Counted from the first letter of the stretch, positions 10,312-22,524 are shown. The stretch: 64,000 nt of DNA from Panax quinquefolius (GCA_020205615.1 CM035168.1:7506237-7570236), one strand, 5' to 3'. Notes: generated from the sequence alone by a model not told the origin. Numbers and translations: made by a program.

Positions 10312-13300
10312 TTACAAGGCAGGCAACGAGGAACTGATAAGATTTGTACCAAGGATGTTATTCTCTGTTCTTGGGCTGCTCCCTGCACTGCTGTTAGAAA
10401 GAGATCGAAACGTCGTCTTCTGTAAAACCCCAGTTGGAGATGAAGCCAATCGGGGGCTACTGTCCCAACCCTCGGTCATGAGATTAAGAGCCGACGTGTT
10501 ATTGCAGTCGCCAGCACTATTATTAGTGCTATGCAAAACCTCCCCAAGTGGTCCACCCATGGAATTCTCCCAAGAAATGGGGATCCAACTCGCTTGCCTT
10601 TGGTTTGTCTCGTTGATGATTCCATTCATTCCTAAAACCATTTGAGTGGAGTCAAGCTCACGGGATAATCTTAGGGGTGATAGTGCAAGCTTTTCATTGG
10701 TGGGAGACGAAGTTGATGACATGAAGTCCGCGGCAGCCATTGGTATTGATATAGAGAGTTGGGTCCTGTCTGATTGCATATCAATATCAGGCCACGAGAT
10801 GGCTGAGCGCTCAGACTGGTTTTTCGGCCAGTCATCCATGAATTGTCGAAGAGAATGCTGTGCTTTGTTTTCACGGTCATTGAGGTCTTCAGAAGAACCA
10901 TAGCTTCTGCAGTTAATCAGTGAAGAACTTTTCTGGAATGGGTTGAGCAATGAATCTGAGCAAACAAGTCCAAATTCCGTTCTAGAGGATACTTGATATG
11001 GATTCTGCTGTTTTTGACTCGAAAATTGATGTTCTTTTAGGCCAATGGTTGGAGAAAGCATGGAGAGTCCTGTTGTATCTTGTACATTCTCACCAACATT
11101 TGCCTTGTTGAGAAAACTCCTGCTCAGGGAATATAAATCAGGTCAAATATTGTAATAAAGTAGAATTAAGAACACAATTTTGTCTTAGAGAAATGAAATA
11201 GCCCTAATATTGCATGGAAGTTCCCATAGATTACCAAGAAACATTTAAAGTGAAGTACACAATGCACATGCTTCAACAGCTACGTAAATTGTGTGAATGT
11301 AGACTAGATGTAATATGCCAAAAAAATTAACTACTTGCCCATAAATAAACAACCTGTTAATGTGAGCTGATGCAGAAGGAGTATGTGCACAATGCTTCAA
11401 GTTGTTTAGTTGATGGTTTGAGAGGCCAAGGCTATTGGATGTACCGCTGGCCGGAACCACCGAGGCAGCTGATGAGGAAGAAGACATTGGCAGAAACTTG
11501 GCGGTGGTATTGGTGGTTCCGGAGACGGAATTGCCAGTTTGACCTTCCACAGGCTTTCTTGAACGATGGCGTCCTCGGTTCACGTGCCGCTCACAATATT
11601 TTTGGTCAGCAACAGCATCTCTCGAGCACCGCCATTTCTTCCCATCAGTTCGACGACACCTCCCAGGCTCAGGATCAGTGTTATTGGAAAATCCCAAATG
11701 GAAAGCACCCCATCCCACTGTTTGACATACATGAAAGCAAGCTACTTAACTTCCAAATCACGATCATAGTAGCCAAAACTAGGAATCAGTACTATAAACA
11801 CAAATATTTAACGCATGCACAAATCTGAATTTTTATAAGATATTTACATCGTAATGAAAAAACGCTACAAAATAATATCCCAATTAAATAAAATGCGGAC
11901 TTGCAATACAAAAATATACAAAACAGGTTTAGTATGAACATAATCCATAGAAACTACCAGAAAATATAGTAAATTAGGAACCTCTTTTTATTTTTTCTCC
12001 CAGGGTCTCAGGGTAATAAAAAGCCTATATAGGGAGAACTAATGACGGTAAAGAACAAAACTCAAAAAAAAAAAGTCCAAAAACAAAGAAGATACCACGT
12101 GAAGTCAACTGTACATTGAACTTCAATTAATGACTGAAAGATCTAAAAAATGTTGCATATAAAGATGAAATTGCTATATTTTAAATACCAAAAAGCTAAC
12201 TTACAAGTATTGGGTCTTAGATGTGCGCTTGGAAAGCTAGAGAACCCAGCAGATTCAAGGGCTTTTCTGATGGGGTTGAGAAGATTAGAAGGAACAGGGG
12301 AATTTGCAGTGATGTACTTGTAGATCAAGGCCTGGTGTTCCAGCTCCATCCATTGTGATGGAGTGAATGGCCCTCTAACCCCAGTTATTATACCATGCAT
12401 GCTTGCAGCATTCAAGCCTCCAGAGCTATAGCCTGAAAAACACAAAGAAAAAAAATTAGATTCATTTAGAACAGAAAAGCCAAATCCTAAAAATCAACCA
12501 CTATCACTTGTAACGGAAATAAAAAAGACAGGAAAAAAATTCTGCTCCCCTGACTGTTAAATGTAAAGGAAAAATCAGGATATAGAAAAGTATATGACAA
12601 GAAAAACTAAAAAAGTCAGTATATTAACACGTCTGCAACATTTATGGAAGCTACACAATCAAGAATTCCTTGTCATTGATAGAAGAAGTAAATAAATCAC
12701 ACATAAAAAGAAACAGAAACAGAAATCAGAACAAATCAATAACAAAAAGAGGGTCTTTGGTTTTCCCTATTGTTCTCCCAATACTTTCTTCATTTTTTCC
12801 CCTTTATTTTGTTCTAATCAACTGTACACGATATTCAAAACAGAGAAGACAGAGATTTTAATTTATAAGGTGAAAAACAACAGTTCTCTTTCTTCTTTTT
12901 CCCTCTTGACAAGACCACCCTACATGTTTATGAAAAGACCTTTTCACCAGTACTTATAATCAAAAAACCAAATAACTAATTAAGAATTTAAAACCAACTA
13001 ATCTCTGCAACCCCTCATAAACAAATACCCAAATGCTCATAAAAACAAAATCTTCAAGCAAATACCCAATTGCTCACTTACCCAGAATGTGAAAAATCAC
13101 TTAAATGCATATACATATACATATATATCTATATATACCTGTATTTCTAGAGTAAGGAGTTGATGAGTGATGATAATAAGGCAATGCCACAGGCTGTGAG
13201 TTGGGGGAAGAGAAACTGAGCATTTGCTGCTGGCCATCAGAAAAAAGAGAGCTACTATTAGATCTCAGTAAAGGGGTATTTTTCTGCTGCTGCAGCTGTT

Positions 13301-13535
13301 GCTGATGGAGCAGCATTGCCTTGGAGAGACAAAAATCATCAGTATTCTTGGCCACTTTAAAGTCCCTAATACAGTCATCTGGCTCAGTAGAAATAGGCAC
13401 AGGCCTTTCCTGCTTAAGAAACCCAGATCCGTACCATTTCTGCTTGGCCTCAAGATCTGAAGCAAAAACAGTAGAAGTAGGAGTGTCTAAAGAAGAAGAA
13501 ACCAAACCAACAACATTTCCCCCAAAATCCATCAA
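10312..13535 (-). CDS. GRF: GROWTH-REGULATING FACTOR (GRF1/GRF2-like) transcription factor, four coding exons
   Basis: Plant-specific nuclear transcription factor that promotes cell proliferation in leaves and other growing organs together with GIF (AN3-type) coactivators. Coding exons on the minus strand are 13535-13139, 12432-12205, 11717-11354 and 11119-10312. All introns are GT...AG, and the exons sum to 1797 nt, giving 598 residues plus stop with phases that match at every junction. The QLQ domain (GIF binding) is at residues ~153-190. The WRC domain (DNA binding) has C229, C239, C250 and H253 in the C-x9-C-x10-C-x2-H spacing, followed by a basic RGRHRSRK stretch. The C-terminal half has an FFD-like QFMDDWP (422-428), a TQL motif (449-451) and GGPLGEVL (518-525), as in the Arabidopsis GRF1/GRF2 group, whose members are ~530 residues. 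A polyglutamine-rich tract lies in exon 1. The start is the first of two adjacent ATGs; the second would remove one residue. No lesions were seen. The splice model is inferred from sequence only. The exact GRF paralogue number is not assignable. Confidence 0.95.
11545..11565 (-). promoter_or_regulatory. miR396 target site in GRF exon 3
   Basis: Read on the plus strand, these 21 bases match the mature miR396 sequence known in plants, with one extra G. This is the bulge typical of miR396:GRF pairing. On the coding (minus) strand the site overlaps the R-S-R-K-P-V-E codons just after the WRC domain, its conserved place in most angiosperm GRFs. It is expected to direct cleavage or translational repression of the GRF mRNA. 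The match is seen in the sequence; the regulation is known for the family and inferred here. Confidence 0.92.
13108..13138. repeat. TA/CATA microsatellite at the 5' end of GRF intron 1
   Basis: A short ATACAT/ATATAT tract lies directly at the donor side of GRF intron 1. The donor GT is part of the repeat on the minus strand, so length changes here would lie next to the splice site. Confidence 0.7.
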
Positions 13536-13760
13536 ATTAAACAGCCACCCACCAACCTACAGAGGGAGAAAATGGAGCATGGGGTTGGGTCCTTACATAA
13601 TACTAAAATAACAAACACAAAGACAGGAGGTGGAGGAGGACTGGAGGAGGGGAGGATTTATTTTATGATTTGGGGGAAGGACCCTTCTTTAAAGGGAAGG
13701 GTGGGGTGCTTGTTAAATGTGCTCTCTGTTTGGTTAAGCAAGCTCTAAAAAAGATAATTT
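13536..13760 (-). promoter_or_regulatory. GRF 5' leader and proximal promoter region
   Basis: Upstream of the GRF start on the minus strand, the sequence is pyrimidine-rich when read in the gene's direction (CT-rich runs at about 13570-13650), as in many plant 5' untranslated leaders. An AT-rich TATA-like stretch lies near 13655-13668. The transcription start cannot be fixed from sequence alone, and an intron in the leader cannot be excluded. Confidence 0.4.
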
Positions 13761-15229
13761 AGGCCAGTGTTTTTGTTTAGTTCTAGGCTTCTAGCTGATG
13801 CCTGAAAAATGCAAAGCGGAGTAAGTCAAAGTTCAAGAAGGAAATGCTAGAAGTTGTACTTATAATTTTTTTTTGAAATTTGTCAATTGTTTTTAGGGAT
13901 TAGAACATTTTTTAATGCAATGTATTATAAAATAAAATTAATTATTAGGTTTTAAATTTTTAAGTCAAATTATTTATTTTAAAATTAATAATTAAGCATA
14001 TATAAATATATTTCTAAAATTATAAAAATTGGGGTTAGTAATAAATTGTATATACTTTCTTTTGGTTATAATTTCTTCACCTATATTTTAGAAAAAATAA
14101 TAAAAAGATTAGTTTTAAAAATGGTCAATTTAACTTTAAAAAGTCAAAATTGAACAATTAATTTGGGATGGAGGGAGTATAAGTTTTGGAAGTGGTTATC
14201 ATCAAGTTAATTTTGGTCAATTAACTAATACAGTATCGATACGCAGGTTGGGAGGTGATCTATCTCTGCATGTTAACACTATACCGATTAATTGACTAAT
14301 TTATTATGAAGTTAATTTTATGATAACCGAATCCATTAATTTTATTGGTGCAAGTTTGGCATCGATTTTTAGAATTTATGGAGCCTAAATTAAGAGAAGT
14401 GATATTTTTAGGGCAACAATTTCGTTTATTTGCAAAAAAAAAAAAACATTGAAACTTAATTCTTAAATCAATTTTAGAACTTTGCTCATTTCACAAATGT
14501 ACTTTATAAATGTGATTTATTTAAATCACAAATACAAGAGATCCAAATTCTCCGCATCAAAAACATCCGAGCTAAAGCCTGACGCCAAACTCCTCAAACT
14601 CTATGGAAAAACAAGCTTATTATGTTAAAATTGTATATTGTGTCAAATAATACATTTTGTGATGAAAATATAATAATTATGAGAATAATTTTAGTGATAT
14701 ATACACATGCACATACATATCTGTACGGAGATTTTATATAATGAAAAATGATCAATTACATGTGACATCAGAATTTGGCAAAAGTAATTTATTTTTTAAG
14801 AAAGTGATATTTTCATATAAAAAATTAATATTTTATAAGATCTCTCGTGAATAATGAGTAAGTTTTATCTCCATATAAAAATATTATTTTAACGTGTAAA
14901 AATATCAATTTTCTATTTTTATAACACTTTCAATAGTGGTGGAGTAGAACATCCTTGACCTAGAGATAACTGAACACCACTTACCCTTATAGGTATTATC
15001 ATTAACATATAAAATCTTAATCATACAAAATTCAAATGATTTCTCCTTCTGCGTGTCAACACTTCATGAAATTAATTTAATGATGACCGAATCCTACCAA
15101 ATTTAAATTTTAATATCACAAATCACAATAAAATTTCACTCCTCATCTTCTTTCTAGATCCTCGTCTCTGTTTTGATGTAGGGCAATTGGACATGTTGCA
15201 TGGCCTAGGGTTGGGATGTTCTCTGATTT
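13761..15229. other. AT-rich intergenic DNA between GRF and the hAT element
   Basis: Apart from the Stowaway-like MITE at 14051-14180, nothing with coding potential was seen. The sequence just left of the hAT insertion (15130-15229) is the less AT-rich target locus, which resumes at 19808. Confidence 0.5.
14051..14180. mobile_element. Stowaway-like MITE
   Basis: The right end at 14163-14179 reads TTGGGATGGAGGGAGTA, the classic Stowaway (Tc1/mariner) terminus with a flanking TA. The left end near 14051 (ATACTTTCTTTTGGTTATAA) is a degraded inverted partner. The interior contains the AAAAAGTCAAAATTGAAC-type sequence common in these elements. About 130 bp, non-coding. Confidence 0.55.
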
Positions 15230-15843
15230 GTCGGATGTAGGAGTGAGCAATAAACGGATAAAATCGAATTATCGAACCGAACCGAAATTTTTTAACCGAA
15301 TTATTTCGGTTTTTCAATTTTTTTTTTACAATTTCGGTTATATCCAAATTATTATTCAGTATTCGATTACGGTTTCGGTTTAGAAAAATAGGTTATTCGG
15401 GTATCCGAATAACCGAACCTTAATTATTAAAAAAAATTAATTTTATAATATTGTTATTATCTCACTCGACGAGTCCACGTGATTTCACATTTGAGTCTTT
15501 ACATTTCTGATTTCATATCCCATTTTCATTTTTTGCTACTTAGCAGCGCCAGGTCTCCATCTCCACTCTTGCTTCACATTTCAGATTTGAGATTTCTTGA
15601 CTTCTTGAGTCTCAACAGTCGACAGTCGACTACTCCGGTACTCCTTCTCCACTGTCTCCAGCGTCCAGCCTCTGCCTCTCTCCGCCTCTGGAGAGTCTCC
15701 AGCCCAGTGCCCTCGGCAGCTCTGCCCTCTCCCCCTTCGACCTCTTGACTCTCTTACTGATCAAAGAAATTGGCGGTATGTTTGTTTTGTACTTTTGTTA
15801 GTTGTTCCATACTTCATACTTACATCTGATTTTGATTTGAACC

Positions 15844-15970
15844 CTTTTACGGGTTATTCGATCTGATTTTGTTAGTTAGGACTTAGGGTTATGATTTTTA
15901 AGATGGATAATCATTTGATTTGAACCCTTTTACGGGTTATGATTTTGTTAGTTAAGAGTTAGGACTTAGG
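15844..15970 (+). repeat. Imperfect direct repeat in the hAT 5' region
   Basis: The phrase TTGAACCCTTTTACGGGTTA occurs at about 15836 and again at about 15917. Each copy is followed within 30 bases by GATTTTGTTAGTTA and GGACTTAGG. This is a diverged duplication of roughly 80 bases in the transposase leader. Confidence 0.7.
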
Positions 15971-16321
15971 TTTATTTTATTAATAAAGTTCTGCCCCCAT
16001 TATTTCGTGTTGCCTACAATGAGCTCAAAGGAAAAATGTTACGAGGTACAAACTTACAATTCTGGTGTCAATATGATTTTCAACAACATATTGGATGTTC
16101 CTATGCTTTTTTGCTGCACTGTGAGGAAGAAGATGGGCAAGGTTGGACTACTGTCTTTATATAGAGCTTGTTACCCTTTTATATGAAGTTATGAACACAT
16201 ATTTATGTTCTGGTATTGTTTAAATTCAAACTTGGATCCTTTTTGGCCTTTTCTGTGATGATAGTCTTTCTCATGTTGTCGTGTTGTATGATGCTAGACT
16301 AGTGTATACTTTTCTTTGCAT

Positions 16322-16439
16322 AAGTTTGGTCTAAGTTCTACATTATACTTGTATGTTGTATCAACATAAGAATAATATGCAAGTTTGGTCTAAGTTCTAC
16401 ATTATACTTGTATGTTGTATCAACATAAGAATAATATGT
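16322..16439 (+). repeat. 59-bp tandem duplication in the hAT 5' region
   Basis: Two nearly identical adjacent copies (16322-16380 and 16381-16439) of a unit beginning AAGTTTGGTCTAAGTTCTAC. It lies upstream of the transposase start, in a non-coding leader or intron. Confidence 0.9.
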
Positions 16440-16561
16440 AATGAGTTGGACAGTGGAAAAGGTACATGTAGTGAGTTAGACAGTGGAACTCACTGATTTT
16501 GTTTTGGCCTTTTGGCCTTATGTTTCATCTGATTTTGTTTTTTTTTGTTTGACATTTGTAG

Positions 16562-19106
16562 ATGATGTCAAGTCTTTTAAATGATTTGCACATGGTGGAT
16601 GATACGGATGAGCCTAACCTTGATGACCTTGATCCAATTGGAGATGGGAGAGAGGCAAATGACAGTGTTCCCACCAATACAGAGCCCAGGTCAAAAGAAC
16701 CCACGACAAGTACAAAAACTATGGGACACTCGGAAAGTGTAAAGATGCCAAGAAAAGGATGGCACCTAGATCGAGGTGTGGGTGAGGGCACTTCATTCCA
16801 GATTAAAGATAAGGATGGTAATGTCATCAAAGGTAAGTGTACTTATTGTGAAAAAAAGAATTAGGCTTTGATTCATCCTTAAATGGCACTACTTCTTTAA
16901 GAAATCACTTTAGAACTTGTAAAAAAAATCCTATCAACATAGACAAAGTTCAACCCCATCTTGTAGGGATTAAAGAGGGTGAGGGAGAGGGAGGGGCATG
17001 TGAGGGTACTTCTTGGAGGTTTGACTAAGAAGCGGTTAGGGCAGTCGTGGTTCACTATCTTATTGTAGACGAACTTTCTTTCAAACATGTTGAGAAGGAG
17101 GGTTTTAAAAGACTTATGCAAGTTGTTTGTCCTAGGTTTCAATTGCCTTCACGTTTTACATTTGCTAGAGATTGTATATGTTTGTATGAGAATGAAAAGA
17201 GTAAATTGAAAACAATCCTTAGAAAATATTGTGAACGTGTTTGCCTCACAACTAACTCTTGGACTTCTAATCAACGCTTGAATTATATGTGTGTTACTGC
17301 TCATTTTATTGATGAAAACTGGAAATTGCATAAGAAAATCTTGAATTTTCGAACCATCACAAGTCATAAGGGGAAGGACATTGGGGAAACGGTTGAGTCT
17401 TGTCTAATTGACTGGGGACTTTCTAAAGTTATGACACTCACTGTAGATAATGCTAGCTCAAATGATACTGCAGCGGCTTACTTGAGAGATAGATGTACAT
17501 ACTGGAAAACCAATGTCTTAGGTGGTAAATTCATTCATATGAGATGTATAGCTCACATTATTAATCTTGTTGTGAATGATGGGTTGAAGTTGATTGAGAA
17601 ATCTATTGAAACAATTAGGCGTGCAGTGAAGTATGCAAAACAATCTCCAACTAGGGCCAAGTCATTTAAGGAATGTATTGAGTATTGTGGTCTTGAAGAT
17701 AAGAAAGGCTTAAGTCTAGATTGCACAACTAGATGGAACTCGACTTACTTGATGTTAAGTTCAGCCTTAAAATACAAGGTAGCTTTTGATCGATTTGGGT
17801 TTAAAGATCGTGGCTTTGAAAAAGAGAGGGGGGGCAAAAATATTCCAACGGACTCGGATTGGAATAGGGCCAAATTGTTTGTTGGATTTTTAGAACATTT
17901 TTATAATCTCACTGTGAAAATTTCAGGCTCATCTTATGTCACATCAAATAATGCATTTCTTGAAATATGTGACACTTATATTATTTTGAATGACTGGGAA
18001 AGAAGCAATGATATAGAATTGCAAAAAGAATGGCCAAGGCAATGAAAATAAAATATGATAAGTATTGGGGAAATGTTACAAAATGAATATGTTGTTATAT
18101 ATTCCGTCAGGCTTGATCCTCGGTATAAGTTGAGCTTTATTCAATTTGGTTTAGAAAGAATGTATGGAAATGGTGAAATTGAAGTTGAAAATCCGTTGGA
18201 GGGTTTGGAAATAGATCTTCACTTTGATATTGATAATGAATATAGGAATTTAGAATATCAATCAAGTAATAAGGTCACTGGGTTGGAGATTGCCAATGGT
18301 GTGAAGAGATCAATGGAAGATTTTTTTAATAAGTACAGGAAAAAGTATTCGACTCAAGAAAGTGGAAAATCAAGTTTAAGTAACATGTCAATGTCATCCC
18401 AAGGTTCTAGTTCAATGGAATCCCAAACTACAAATAGAATTACAGAAGAGTTCAAAAGGCGTCGGACTGGAGTTATTGTTGGAGACAAATCTGAATTGGA
18501 GAAGTATTTAAGTGAAGATGTTGAAGAAGTTGATGAGTCTTTCGATATTTTGGGATGGTGGAAAGTTAATAGTGCAAGATTCCCTATCCTTGCACGTATT
18601 GCCCGTGATGAGTTGGTTATTCCCATTTCTCTGGTTGCTTGAGTCCACATTTAGCACGGGGACGATTCTTGATGCATTTAGGAGTTCATTGTCTCCTAAT
18701 ATGGTGGAAGCTCTCATATGTTCTCAAGATTGGGTTAAAGTGAAGAATCGTATTGATGTGGAGGAAGATATCGACTTTGTCGATAAATTTGAGTGTGGTA
18801 ATAATTATTGTTTTTGTTTATTTTATTGAACTAATAAAACAATTGTTTGTTGAAAATAATGTGTTTAATTATATTTTTAATTTTAAGAATATCGACTTGA
18901 GCCTTGTTACTAATGATGCCGATGTTTTCGTGACTCAACAAGATGGGAGAGGTAAATTAAATCTCTCGATTCATCATTGCAATTCAATTTTAAGCATTTT
19001 GATTATAGTTTTGTCTTGCTTGTATGTGTCTATAATTTGATGCATTTGTATGTCATTTTTTCTTTTGCAGATTGAACCAATCAAAAATATTGGCCCCCGC
19101 ATTTAA
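16562..19106 (+). pseudogene. hAT transposase, disabled (BED finger, catalytic core, hAT dimerisation domain)
   Basis: In order: a BED zinc finger starting near 16790 (C-T-Y-C ... R-N-H-F-R-T-C), a catalytic RNase H-like core (T-V-D-N-A-S at ~17441, the R-C-I-A-H-I-I-N-L motif at ~17545, a D-C-T-T-R-W-N-S motif at ~17720), and the hAT C-terminal dimerisation region (L-E-K-Y-L-S-E-D ... ILGWWK ... FP-LARIARD ... I-P-I-S) at ~18496-18640. Breaks: a frameshift in the A-run at ~16850 inside the BED finger, an in-frame TAA near 17027 where the family usually has Gln, frameshifts near 18020 and 18085, and a 2-base loss at ~18640 that cuts the conserved stretch before F-S-T-G. Likely 3' introns are 18798-18887 and 18952-19070. 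It cannot encode active transposase as read. Confidence 0.88.
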
Positions 19107-19807
19107 AAATATGTTAGGTATTTAACAACTGTTTTATCTATCACTTTCAGTTTTTCCATCTAGATAGTAAGGTGCTATCAATATACAACTATTTTTTTAT
19201 TATTATTATTATTGCGGTCTTATTGGGACTTGGGAGCTCGCGATGCAAGGCTGGAGCTTGTTGATCTTGAATCATGATCTTGAAAAAAGTAATCTTTGAA
19301 AAGGCGCAAGACCGGAGCTTGTTAAGCCATTGACTGTTGTTGCATCGATAGTTATTCTTTGCTTCTTCTTTGTAATTTTTAAAAGTTGTTGTTGTTGAGA
19401 TGTTGTTGGCTTGTTGCATCTCATTTCAGTTTTTCCATCTAGATAGTTGTTGCTGGTGGTATTACTGTAAAAGTGTTTGGGCTTGTTGGTTGTTCTTTGG
19501 CTTACTCTTCATTGTAATTTTACTTTCTTTGTTGGACCTTTGGGCGGTGTTAGTTAAAGCTATTAATTTCTTTGGATAGTGTATTAGTATTTGCTAAACA
19601 GGTAACACTGTAAGTATGTAACAGTTGGATGCTAAACAGGTAACATTTGCTGGACAGTAATTCGGTTTTTTCCCGAATTACCGAAATTACAATTCGGTAA
19701 TTGGGTTATTAGTTCGAATAGTAAAATCATCATTACTTCGGTTTTCGGTTATAACCGAATAGCTTATTCGGTTCGGTTATAACCGAATGCTCACTCCTAG
19801 CCGGATG

Positions 19808-20328
19808 TGAGGGCAAGGAGCATATGGGGGATCGGAGGCCAGATAGGAGGATGAGATCGGCGGTGGGAATGGAGAATTAGGGTTGTCATCCCGGGATTGA
19901 ATTTTTTTGGCCTGCAATTTGAATATTTATATTTTATTAGAATATGTATTACTTCTTTTGTACAAGTATAATAATAAATACGTATTTTTTACATTTAAAA
20001 AACCCACATATTTATCTCAATATGTCGACAATTATTTAGAGTGTTGATTGTGGATTTTCAAATTTATGAGTTAAAAACAGAGAAGTTATCAACTTTAAGG
20101 TACAATTTTGTCATTTGCCCTTGACATAACTTAAGCTACAAAGTGGATGAACTCCAAGTTGTTTTTTAGAAAAAAACAAGACCAAATGCATAGTTTCTTG
20201 TCGTTTTGTCACCAACTTGCATTACTTCCCTTTTCATATTCTCTTGTTAAACTTGATTACTTTAATTAGGGGAAAGACTACAGGATGATTGTTCATGAAA
20301 CTTTAATCTGATTTATACACTCCGTTTC
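19808..20328. other. Target locus right of the hAT element, no gene seen
   Basis: A short GC-richer stretch to about 19890 continues the locus interrupted at 15237, followed by AT-rich DNA without recognisable coding or repeats. Confidence 0.5.
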
Positions 20329-20486
20329 TTCAGCGAACCGAAAGGAGCGAATTAAGAACGAACCGACTATAACGACGATTTTTTCTGTCGTTTTAGCATA
20401 GAAAACTGATTTTTTATATTATAGCGACAGAAAAAATTATCGCTATAACCGATTTACTCTTAGTTGACTCCTTCCGGTTCGCTGAA
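20329..20486. mobile_element. Foldback MITE, copy 1
   Basis: Ends TTCAGCGAACCG (20329) and CGGTTCGCTGAA (20486) are exact inverted partners. Pairing continues inward for about 60 bases, with TATAACGACGATTTTTTCTG opposed to CAGAAAAAATTATCGCTATA. The whole ~158 bp can fold into a hairpin. Related copies lie at 22525-22675 and 24008-24160. There is no coding capacity and the superfamily is not established. Confidence 0.75.
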
Positions 20487-21424
20487 TAGAACTGATTTAA
20501 ATATCCTTATTTTAAGGATATTTGTGCATGGACAATCACTTAGGGAGGACAATGGGACGGGGCAAGGTGGAAGGTTTTGCATAATGCACCTCTCTACTCG
20601 GACACCATCCAGTTTTACATCCTGTCGTCTCAAAGACCTTATTTGTTAGAGGAATTAATATTATGGTCCCTAAACTCTAATCACCTTCTAAAGAATTCTA
20701 GAAATACTAATTAAAATCCTTTTTTTTTACCAAACACAAACTGTTTTAAAAAAATAATTATAAGTAAAAACAATAATCAGAATTACTTCATATTTTTTAA
20801 GCTATCCCATCTCCCAGACACTCTTGGCTAAAAGAAGAATATTTTAATATCGTTTTTCAATCCTCCAATATTTTTAAAGGTTTTACTGTTTTGACCTTAT
20901 ATGCAAGCACTCCACTAGAATTGGAATGCGGTTAAAGTTGGGGTTAGCTCGTAAAGTCCGCCAGTGGTTTAGTTTTTTCCATTGCTTGTTTTGGTTTCTC
21001 CATCTGTACCTATCTCTCATCTCCAGAAGAGTGTGGGCTGCATGAAGGAAGGTGCATTGCATCGCCTTGCCTTGCCACGTGACCACATCACAAATACTAA
21101 TCTACAACTACTATTCTATCCTCATCGTCTCACTCTCTTTCATACTCGAACCGATAAATACGTGACACACAGTGTGTATGTGTGTGTGAATATTATGCTA
21201 TTTTTTTTATAATAGTAACATTATTTAAAAAATTATTTGACGGATAGATCAGTAGATCACTGATTCTATCAGTGATTGAATCGATGACATCATAATTATA
21301 TAAAAATATATTATTAGTAGTTGATAGAATTTTTAAAAGTATCATTTTTTATGAATAAGTTATACAAATTATAAAAATAAAGGTAATATAATCTTTTAAA
21401 TTAAAATCTGATCCATAAGTTAAC
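20487..21424. other. Intergenic DNA, no gene seen
   Basis: Short ORFs at 20464-20649 and 20982-21212 have no recognisable domain. A G-box (CACGTG) occurs near 21075 within a somewhat GC-richer stretch (20880-21170), which could be an old promoter or exon relic, but nothing supports a gene. Confidence 0.4.
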
Positions 21425-21432
21425 ATGTTGTC

Positions 21433-22010
21433 TAGGGGTGAGCATTCGGTTATAACCGAACCGAAATGACTATTCGGTTATAACCGAAAACCGAATTAAC
21501 GATAATTTCACTATTCGAACCAAAAACCGAAATTAGAAACTAACCGAATTACCAAATACCGAATTACCGAATTACCGAATGCACAATTCGGTAATTCGGA
21601 TAATAACCGAACCTGTGCTCAAAATTAAAATTAAGAATAAAGCAACAGATTACAAAGTAGCTTAACTTAAGTACTTAACAGTTAACAGCAACATGCCAAG
21701 TTGCCAACATCCAACATAAAGTTTAACTGTTATAGTAACAAGACACTCAGTAGCAAATTAACTGTTACAGACTTACAAGTTACAACAACAAATTAACTGT
21801 TACAAATTAACTGTTCAGCATAAAGTTTAAATTAACTGTTACAAATTACAGCACTCAGCAGCAAATGAACTCAACACTCAACAACAATACAGCATGACTC
21901 CATGGGATTCCTAGCAACAAGCCAACAAGCAACAGGCAGCACCGCAACAACAAGAAGAAGCCAACAACATTTGCCGGGAACAGCAACAAGCAAGCAAGAG
22001 ATATCCCAGT
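21433..22010 (-). mobile_element. hAT element fragment (related to 15238-19799), minus orientation
   Basis: Begins TAGGGGTGAGCATTCGGTTA, nearly the same end as the right terminus of the full hAT element read in reverse, followed by a dense array of TTCGGTT/AACCGAA motifs to ~21610. The next ~400 bases (repeated TTAACTGTTAC, then CAACAAGCAACA-type sequence) resemble the reverse complement of 19200-19660. No transposase and no matching second terminus were seen, so this is a truncated or internally deleted copy. Confidence 0.75.
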
Positions 22011-22524
22011 AACTGCAGTTAAGTAGTAAATGGTAGTGACAGTAAATGGATAGCAGTTGTGCTAATGATTTGAAGCTATCATGAAATAAACTATTGTTCT
22101 TGAAGTGAATGTAAATGCATGTTAATAATTTTCTTATTCACAAGTGACTCTGTTTATGGATCAGAGATGTTTTAAGAGTTTTAATAATTTTAAGAGTTTA
22201 AGATCATGAAGAAACATGGTTATAAAATCTAGATCAAAGAATCTAACAAGTGTAAAAGTTGCATACAGAATGTTAGATCAATAACACACATGACTAATTT
22301 AAATTGCATAAAGACATGGAAAAGAAATATTCTGATGTTACCGGATGAGGCTGTAGGTCACAGGAAGGTATATTAAATTATTTTTTAAAAAGTATCATAA
22401 GTTAGATTCGTACTTTTATATATAAATTATTTTAATTTTAAACTTTTAAATTATTTTAATTTTTTTTTATTATCGGACAGACCCTTCGTACTACTGCACT
22501 TAATTTCTTAAAAAAATTATTGTC
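22011..22524. other. Intergenic DNA, no gene seen
   Basis: AT-rich, without ORFs or recognised repeats. Confidence 0.5.

Larger units (their letters stand above)
15238..19799 (+). mobile_element. hAT-superfamily DNA transposon, 4562 bp, with 8-bp target duplication
   Basis: The terminal inverted repeat TAGGAGTGAGCA at 15238 is mirrored by TGCTCACTCCTA ending at 19799. The 8-bp flanks are GTCGGATG (15230-15237) and GCCGGATG (19800-19807), a hAT-length target duplication with one mismatch. Many copies of TTCGGTT / AACCGAA in both orientations fill the first ~190 and last ~150 bases, forming the subterminal transposase-binding arrays. Inside is a plus-strand transposase gene with a long 5' non-coding region (15.4-16.5 kb), now disabled. 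Confidence 0.92.

Noticed and set aside
10355..10903. Plus-strand ORFs of 96 and 85 codons
   Set aside because: Antisense shadows of GRF exon 4, no domain.
11370..11828. 152-codon plus-strand ORF
   Set aside because: It lies antisense to GRF exon 3 and intron 2; the minus strand has the conserved WRC coding and splice sites.
15479..15748. 89-codon Ser/Pro/Leu-rich ORF
   Set aside because: CT-rich leader of the hAT element; no domain, upstream of the true transposase start.
20982..21212. 76-codon ORF near a G-box, considered as a small gene
   Set aside because: No homology recognised and the opposite strand has an equally long ORF; treated as chance.
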